Of a stretch of 9,608 nt of DNA, positions 5,612 to 9,608 are shown piece by piece. The translations under genes and the position numbers were made by a program. Below the pieces are notes generated by a model that ran no database searches, was not told the origin of the DNA, and saw only the letters and a program-made list of their open reading frames with translations. Location: positions 1 to 9,608 of the forward strand of contig CANQYR010000033.1 of the NCBI GenBank assembly GCA_947628125.1. Reading direction: 5' to 3'. Numbering within the stretch: the stretch's first letter is position 1; the number at the start of each line of letters is the position of its first letter. This DNA comes from an uncultured Bacilli bacterium (lineage in GTDB: Bacteria; Bacillota_I; Bacilli_A; RF39; UBA660).

Positions 5612-5632
5612 GTGCTTAGACATCTTTTTTTT
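5610..5632 (+). terminator. Weak terminator after thioredoxin-like gene
   Basis: AGGTG (5610-5614) pairs with CATCT (5621-5625), with one G-U pair, over the loop CTTAGA, and leads into a T run (5625-5632). The stem is only 5 bp. The following hairpin at 5639-5665 may act as back-up on this strand. Confidence 0.4.
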
Positions 5633-5638
5633 GTGTTT

Positions 5639-5665
5639 AAAAAAAACTAATTTTTGGTTAGTTTT
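5639..5665 (-). terminator. Terminator of the DUF308 gene, possibly bidirectional
   Basis: AAAACTAA (5643-5650) pairs with TTAGTTTT (5658-5665) over a 7-nt loop. Read on the minus strand, the hairpin runs into eight T (complement of the A run at 5639-5646). The minus-strand gene's stop codon (5649-5647) lies inside the stem. On the plus strand only four T follow, so activity there would be weaker. Confidence 0.7.
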
Positions 5666-6150
5666 AGTTTGATTAATAGGTCATATATGGCGGTTATTAC
5701 AAGGAATATGCCGATGATCATATAGACAAGGTTTTTAGCAAATATGGTATATAAGCCGATGCCAAAATAGATGGCTATTTGGATTATTTTTTGGATTGTT
5801 AGGTTATTGTCTGTTAGTTTTTGGATGCCGATGCTAATTATTATTAGGCCAGTTACTATTTGGATTGCTTGGGATAATATGCTTGCTAGAAGAGTTGTTA
5901 TAAGGCCTATTGTTATTAAGATGATGCCGTTTATTAAATTTGGGCTTTCAATGTTTAGTTGTTTTTTTAGTTTGAAGTAGTCGTAGAATTTTAAAGCGCC
6001 AAAGATGGTTATTAATATGCCGATGATGATAAAGACGCTTGTTACTAGTTGTTTGGCATCAAGTATAAGGATAATTCCTAGTAATAGTAAGATTATGTCG
6101 GATAAGTAGTTTATTTTTTTTTCGTTATTTTTTATGACAGTTATTTTCAT
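5647..6150 (-). CDS. DUF308/HdeD-like integral membrane protein
   Basis: The 167-residue protein consists almost entirely of hydrophobic helices. A short charged N-terminus (MKITVIKNNEKKINYLSD) is followed by about six membrane segments near residues 16-32, 35-54, 71-90, 93-109, 121-135 and 138-159. Glycine-rich repeats such as LLLGIILILDA, IIIGILITIFGALKFYDY and IIGIFLVITAIYDLL are typical of the DUF308/HdeD family, made of repeated two-helix units. HdeD is linked to acid resistance in E. coli; most relatives have no known role, so I assign no function. GAGG on the minus strand (6161-6158) precedes the ATG by 7 nt. It is the only minus-strand gene here, convergent with the thioredoxin-like gene and divergent from the operon at 6262. 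Its codons end in A/C, the complement of its neighbours, as expected from strand composition bias. Confidence 0.8.
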   Translation of the reverse strand: MKITVIKNNEKKINYLSDIILLLLGIILILDAKQLVTSVFIIIGILITIFGALKFYDYFKLKKQLNIESPNLINGIILITIGLITTLLASILSQAIQIVTGLIIISIGIQKLTDNNLTIQKIIQIAIYFGIGLYTIFAKNLVYMIIGIFLVITAIYDLLIKLKLTKN

Positions 6151-6171
6151 TTGTTACCTCTTTTCGATTTT

Positions 6172-6180
6172 ATTTTATCA
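6172..6180 (-). promoter_or_regulatory. Extended -10 element for the DUF308 gene
   Basis: On the minus strand this reads TG-A-TAAAAT, an extended -10, about 22 nt upstream of the start codon. No good -35 box is visible at the right distance, which extended -10 promoters tolerate. Confidence 0.45.
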
Positions 6181-6206
6181 TGGATGGTTTTGAAAATAAA
6201 TAGTTA

Positions 6207-6235
6207 TTTTCAATTTGGTAAATAGGTGTTATAAT
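6207..6235 (+). promoter_or_regulatory. Promoter of the two-gene operon at 6262
   Basis: TTTTCA (6207-6212) and a perfect TATAAT (6230-6235) are 17 nt apart, with the extended TG-T just before the -10 box. It is divergent from the DUF308 promoter and about 27 nt upstream of the start codon. Confidence 0.7.
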
Positions 6236-6261
6236 TATTTTTAATAAAAGGGTTGAGATAT

Positions 6262-7836
6262 GTGTCAAAAAGTGAATTGTTAAAGTTGTTTAAGGAGTTT
6301 TCTTTTGATAGTCTTAAGGAGCCATATATTTATGATGGTGATTTTTTGGGTATTTATTATGTGGTAAATGATGCTGTTTATGGGCTTTTAAATAGGGTTT
6401 TTGTTCCTTCTAATTTAGCTGATGCAAGATGGTTTTTGAAGAATTATTATGTTTATCAAAGGCAGGGTAAGAAGGGTTCTTTGAATATTGTTTTTGACAA
6501 GTATAATGATTGTTTTGCTAGGCCTATTTTTAAGTATGATCTTGAGTTATTGGATGAGAAGGCGGCTTTGGATGCTAAAGAGTATGAAAGTTGTGCGGTT
6601 TTGCTTTTGAAGTTAATTAGTGATAAGATGCGGATTATTTTGGATACTTATGATACGGTTTATAATCTTTCTTTGAAGTATGTAAGTGTAAAAAGTACTC
6701 TTGATAAGTTGCTTGGTTTATCTTGTTCTTCTTTAAAGGTGAACAATAATTTGGATAAGGTTCGTAAAAAGCAGCTAATGGTTATTTCTTCTTTTGATGC
6801 GGATATTTCTAGGTGTTATTCTAAGGATGATTATAGTAAGGTTATTAAGAAGATGAGCGATTATTTATATTCTTTGGAAACGGAAGATTCTTTTTTGAAT
6901 AATAAGTATTTTGCGTTGAAGTTGCCTTTGGATATTGATTTTTTGGAAAAGGAAATTGAGACGATTAATAATTATAATTCGTTAAGTCGTAAAAGAAGAC
7001 GGGAGATAAATTTGGATGATGCTTTAGCGTCTTTATCAAAGCCTTCTTTTGTTTCTTTGGCTAGTTTTATTGCTAGTGAAACTTCTAAGGTGAAGTTAAA
7101 GTATGATTTGCTTTCTGATTTGGATGCGTGTAGTGTTGCTTCTTATTTGCTTGCTTATGATAATTTAGATTTTTCGCTTCCTTTATATAATGTTTCTTTG
7201 TCTGATAAGCTTAGTTCTTCGTTTTCATCTTTACCTAGTAAGGTGCAGAATAATTTGTATTTGCTGACTTTTTTTCAAAGGGCTTATGGTTTAAAAGAGA
7301 TGTTAAAAAATTTATATGATATTGTTTTGCATCCTAGTAATTTACTGGTTAGGTTAAAGATGTTTAAGGATGTTTCTTTATCTAGTTTTGATAATTTTGT
7401 GAAGTTTTATGAAAGTGTTGTTTATTTTGATTATCCAACTTTTGCTATGCCTTGTGATGCTAAGGTGTTTTTTATGGAGAATAAGATTGTTGGGTCGGGT
7501 CTTATTTTTGCTTCTTTTGATTCTGTTAGTATGCCGCGTTCTTATTTTACGGCACCTATTTGTTATGTAGCGACTATTAAAAAAAATACGCCTATATGTT
7601 ATGTTCCTTCGCGGATGGTTATATCTTTTTTAGATGAGGGTAAGTTGATTATGAAGGATAGTCCAATTATTATTTTAGATGGGAAGAAATGTTTAGTAAA
7701 TTTTGAAAATTCTGATATAATAAGGGTAGCTAGAGTGGAGGCAAGTTTGGTTAAAGAAAATGGTATTGTTATTGTTAGTAAGGTTTTAACTAAGCAAGTT
7801 GATTGTTATCGTAATGTTATTATAGAAAGGAAATGA
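6262..7836 (+). CDS. Hypothetical protein with possible degenerate ADP-ribosyltransferase fold
   Basis: I do not recognise this 524-residue protein as a whole. It lacks a signal peptide. The middle (about 100-380) looks alpha-helical with many Ser, Leu, Asp and Lys. The C-terminal ~120 residues are rich in strands and recall the order of motifs in ADP-ribosyltransferase exoenzymes: K-V-F-F-M (401-405) where Y-R-G would be, A-S-F-D-S (417-421) where S-T-S would be, then I-C-Y-V-A-T-I-K-K-N-T-P-I and D-E-G-K-L-I-M (458-464) where E-x-E-V-L-L would be. The catalytic Arg and second Glu are missing, so if the fold is right the protein is a pseudoenzyme or binding module. This is a weak structural guess. 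GTG 6262 is preferred to TTG 6253 because AGGG (6249-6252) lies 9 nt upstream of GTG and abuts the TTG. It shares an operon with the membrane protein that follows. Confidence 0.7.
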   Translation: MSKSELLKLFKEFSFDSLKEPYIYDGDFLGIYYVVNDAVYGLLNRVFVPSNLADARWFLKNYYVYQRQGKKGSLNIVFDKYNDCFARPIFKYDLELLDEKAALDAKEYESCAVLLLKLISDKMRIILDTYDTVYNLSLKYVSVKSTLDKLLGLSCSSLKVNNNLDKVRKKQLMVISSFDADISRCYSKDDYSKVIKKMSDYLYSLETEDSFLNNKYFALKLPLDIDFLEKEIETINNYNSLSRKRRREINLDDALASLSKPSFVSLASFIASETSKVKLKYDLLSDLDACSVASYLLAYDNLDFSLPLYNVSLSDKLSSSFSSLPSKVQNNLYLLTFFQRAYGLKEMLKNLYDIVLHPSNLLVRLKMFKDVSLSSFDNFVKFYESVVYFDYPTFAMPCDAKVFFMENKIVGSGLIFASFDSVSMPRSYFTAPICYVATIKKNTPICYVPSRMVISFLDEGKLIMKDSPIIILDGKKCLVNFENSDIIRVARVEASLVKENGIVIVSKVLTKQVDCYRNVIIERK

Positions 7837-7838
7837 AT

Positions 7839-8342
7839 ATGATTGATCGTTATTTATCTGTTATTAGAGGCAAGCTTGTTATTCTTGATAAGTCTGTTTT
7901 GGATGGTGATTTAAATAATTTTGTTTTGAGTGTGGGATCGGATGTTAATTTAGGGTATGATGAATTTGTAAAAAAGTATCCTATTGATGTTGTATGCCAA
8001 GATATTTTACAAAAGCATGGTATTAAGTCTTCGTTTGTTTTGAAGCCTAAGTTTTGGTTTAGTTTTCGGAATTTGATTAATGTTATGAGTGAAAATGATG
8101 CGAAGAGTAATATGGTTGTTTTGTTTAATTTGTTTTTACTTATTGTGCTTATTAGTGTGGCGAAGATTCCTTTTATTTTGGTGCGTAATATTGGGGATTC
8201 GCTTTTGCTTGGTTTTAAAAATCCTATTTTTTATAATGTTTGGGATTTGGCGATTGAGTTAACTTATATTTTTTCGGCTATTGTGTTGTTTGTGATGATT
8301 TTTCCAAGGTGGTTTGGGAAAAAGAAAAGCACTTCTGTTTAA
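7839..8342 (+). CDS. Small membrane protein, operon partner of 6262 gene
   Basis: I do not recognise this 167-residue protein. Its N-terminal half (MIDRYLSVIRGKLVILDKSV to about residue 90) is soluble and mixed in character. Two hydrophobic helices follow near residues 91-114 (NMVVLFNLFLLIVLISVAK) and 136-158, with a basic tail (FGKKKSTSV) that suggests a cytoplasmic C-terminus. ATG 7839 is preferred because AAAGGA (7826-7831) is about 8 nt upstream; the in-frame ATG at 7833, overlapping the previous stop, would be only 2 nt from that site. The tight spacing implies translational coupling with the upstream gene. The pair could form a membrane-associated complex, which is inference from context only. 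No convincing terminator follows, only T-rich sequence. Confidence 0.7.
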   Translation: MIDRYLSVIRGKLVILDKSVLDGDLNNFVLSVGSDVNLGYDEFVKKYPIDVVCQDILQKHGIKSSFVLKPKFWFSFRNLINVMSENDAKSNMVVLFNLFLLIVLISVAKIPFILVRNIGDSLLLGFKNPIFYNVWDLAIELTYIFSAIVLFVMIFPRWFGKKKSTSV

Positions 8343-8358
8343 TTTTTGTTTTTTTTTC

Positions 8359-8387
8359 TTGCCAAAGTTGTTATTTTGGTGTATTAT
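8359..8387 (+). promoter_or_regulatory. Promoter of typA
   Basis: TTGCCA (8359-8364) and TATTAT (8382-8387) are 17 nt apart, 29 nt upstream of the typA start. Each differs from consensus at one base. Confidence 0.65.
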
Positions 8388-8415
8388 CATTTGGTATCTT
8401 TAAGGGGATGAGTTT

Positions 8416-9608
8416 ATGAAGAAGATTATTAATATTGCTGTTGTGGCGCATGTTGATGCAGGTAAGTCAACTTTGGTTGATGCTTTACTGAATCAAAATG
8501 GTGCTTTTAATGGTCATGAAGAGGTTCATGATTTGATTATGGATAGTAATGATTTGGAAAGAGAGCGGGGCATTACTATTTATTCTAAGAATTGTTCGAT
8601 TATGTATGGTGATTATAAGATTAATATTGTAGATACGCCAGGACATGCTGATTTTTCTAGTGAGGTTGAGCGGGTTATTAGGACGGTTGATACGGTTATT
8701 TTGATTGTTGATTCAGCGGAAGGTCCGATGCCTCAGACGCGGTTTGTTTTAAAAAAAGCTTTGGAGCAAAATTTAAGACCAATTTTATTTATTAATAAGA
8801 TTGATAAGAAGGATGCTCGGGTAAGTGAAGTTGTGGATATGACGTTTAATTTGTTTATGGAGTTAAATGCTAGTGATGAGCAGCTTGATTTTCCGATTGT
8901 TTATGGTGTGGCTAAGGAGGGTGTTTGTTCTTTATCTTTATCTGATAAGGGAAGTAGTATTAAGCCGCTTCTTGATGTTATAATATCGCATGTTGCTCCT
9001 TATGAGGGAAGTGCATCTGATCCATTATTAATGCAGGTTAGTAATTTGGATTATGACAATTTTTTGGGTCGTCTTGGGATTGGCCGGATTGTTAAGGGTG
9101 TGATGAAGCCTGGGCAAATGGTTAAGGTTGTTAACAGTGCTGGTGATGTTTCTAGTTTTAAGGTTAATAAGTTATATGTTACTGAGGGTATTAAAAGGGT
9201 TTTAGTTGATGAGGCTTATTATGGTGATATAGTAACGTTTGCTGGTTGTCCTTTTATTTCGATTGGTGATAGTGTTTGTGATAGTGAGCATGTAAGTTCT
9301 TTGCCACCTATTAATATTGAAAAGCCAACTTTGTCGATGAATTTTTTGGTTAATAATAGTCCTTTTGCGGGTCGTAGTGGTAAGTTTTTAACTACTAGGC
9401 ATTTGAAGGAGCGTTTGGAAAGAGAACTTGAGACAAACGTTGGTCTTCTTGTTGAGCCTTTAAGTGATTTGGATGGTTATAAGGTTAGTGGCCGTGGGGA
9501 GTTACATTTATCTATTTTGCTTGAGAATATGCGGCGGGAAGGTTATGAACTTTCGGTTAGTATGCCTGAGGTTTTATATACTTATGAAGATGGTAAGAAA
9601 TTAGAGCC
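8416..9608 (+). CDS. typA: Translational GTPase TypA/BipA (3' end outside window)
   Basis: About 397 codons are present of a protein usually near 610 residues; the frame stays open to the window end. TypA/BipA is a ribosome-associated GTPase of the EF-G class involved in ribosome assembly and stress adaptation. Visible GTPase motifs are G1 A-H-V-D-A-G-K-S-T (11-19), switch [15 protein letters not shown] with T54, G3 D-T-P-G-H (73-77) and G4 N-K-I-D (127-130). Further TypA signatures follow: [78 protein letters not shown]. The P-loop is unusual: TypA normally has HVDHGKTT, here HVDAGKST. G5 reads Y-G-V-A-K instead of Y-A-S-A. AAGGGG (8402-8407) lies 8 nt before the ATG. The N-terminus resembles TetM, but the [11 protein letters not shown] and later blocks place it in TypA. 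Confidence 0.93.
   Translation, partial: MKKIINIAVVAHVDAGKSTLVDALLNQNGAFNGHEEVHDLIMDSNDLERERGITIYSKNCSIMYGDYKINIVDTPGHADFSSEVERVIRTVDTVILIVDSAEGPMPQTRFVLKKALEQNLRPILFINKIDKKDARVSEVVDMTFNLFMELNASDEQLDFPIVYGVAKEGVCSLSLSDKGSSIKPLLDVIISHVAPYEGSASDPLLMQVSNLDYDNFLGRLGIGRIVKGVMKPGQMVKVVNSAGDVSSFKVNKLYVTEGIKRVLVDEAYYGDIVTFAGCPFISIGDSVCDSEHVSSLPPINIEKPTLSMNFLVNNSPFAGRSGKFLTTRHLKERLERELETNVGLLVEPLSDLDGYKVSGRGELHLSILLENMRREGYELSVSMPEVLYTYEDGKKLE

Noticed and set aside
7834..7836. Use of a Mycoplasma-type code with TGA as Trp
   Set aside because: TGA closes the gene at 6262-7836 just before a good start site, reading through would soon meet another TGA, and Trp is encoded by TGG throughout.
8416..8500. 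Ribosomal protection protein (TetM-like), suggested by the N-terminus with HVDAGKST
   Set aside because: [22 protein letters not shown] and [19 protein letters not shown] are TypA/BipA signatures.

Overview
The window looks like chromosomal DNA from a low-GC Gram-positive (Bacillota/Mycoplasmatota-like) bacterium, possibly one of the uncultured gut lineages of the RF39 type. This rests on the very AT-rich sequence, AGGAGG/GGTGAT-type ribosome binding sites, sigma-A-like promoters, a CotF-like coat protein pair, and TGA used as a normal stop (7834-7836). The lineage is an inference; no rRNA or tRNA is present.

Region 1 (1-2960) holds two tandem paralogues of about 470 residues. Each is a membrane-anchored, disulfide-rich surface protein, and each has its own copy of an almost identical promoter. 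A run of G sits between the -35 box (TTGACA) and an extended -10 box (TATG-T-TATAAG): 11 G in the first copy and 9 G in the second. This sets the spacer at 21 and 19 nt, so 7 G would give the ideal 17. The arrangement is that of a slipped-strand, phase-variable promoter. Both proteins also carry a 28-residue C-terminal segment of equal length that is far more divergent than its flanks. This region has A-ending codons, whereas everything downstream has T/G-ending codons on the + strand.

Region 2 (3044-4958) has an unrecognised 468-residue protein with a TPR-like stretch. It is followed by two small genes, probably co-transcribed, that resemble the CotF spore-coat family, ending in a strong terminator. 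Region 3 (4960-6180) has a secreted thioredoxin-fold protein with a CxxC motif and a C-terminal membrane anchor. Convergent to it, and on the opposite strand to every other gene here, is a DUF308/HdeD-like membrane protein. Region 4 (6207-8342) is a two-gene operon: a 524-residue protein whose C-terminus loosely resembles a degenerate ADP-ribosyltransferase fold, and a small membrane protein. Region 5 (8359-end) is a promoter and the first ~397 codons of the translational GTPase TypA/BipA, which runs off the window.

The most interesting system is the poly-G-switched family of variable surface proteins in Region 1. The layout predicts that cells in a population would differ in which paralogue is expressed. 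The secreted CxxC protein in Region 3 could help fold such cysteine-rich exported proteins, but only shared location in the window supports that.
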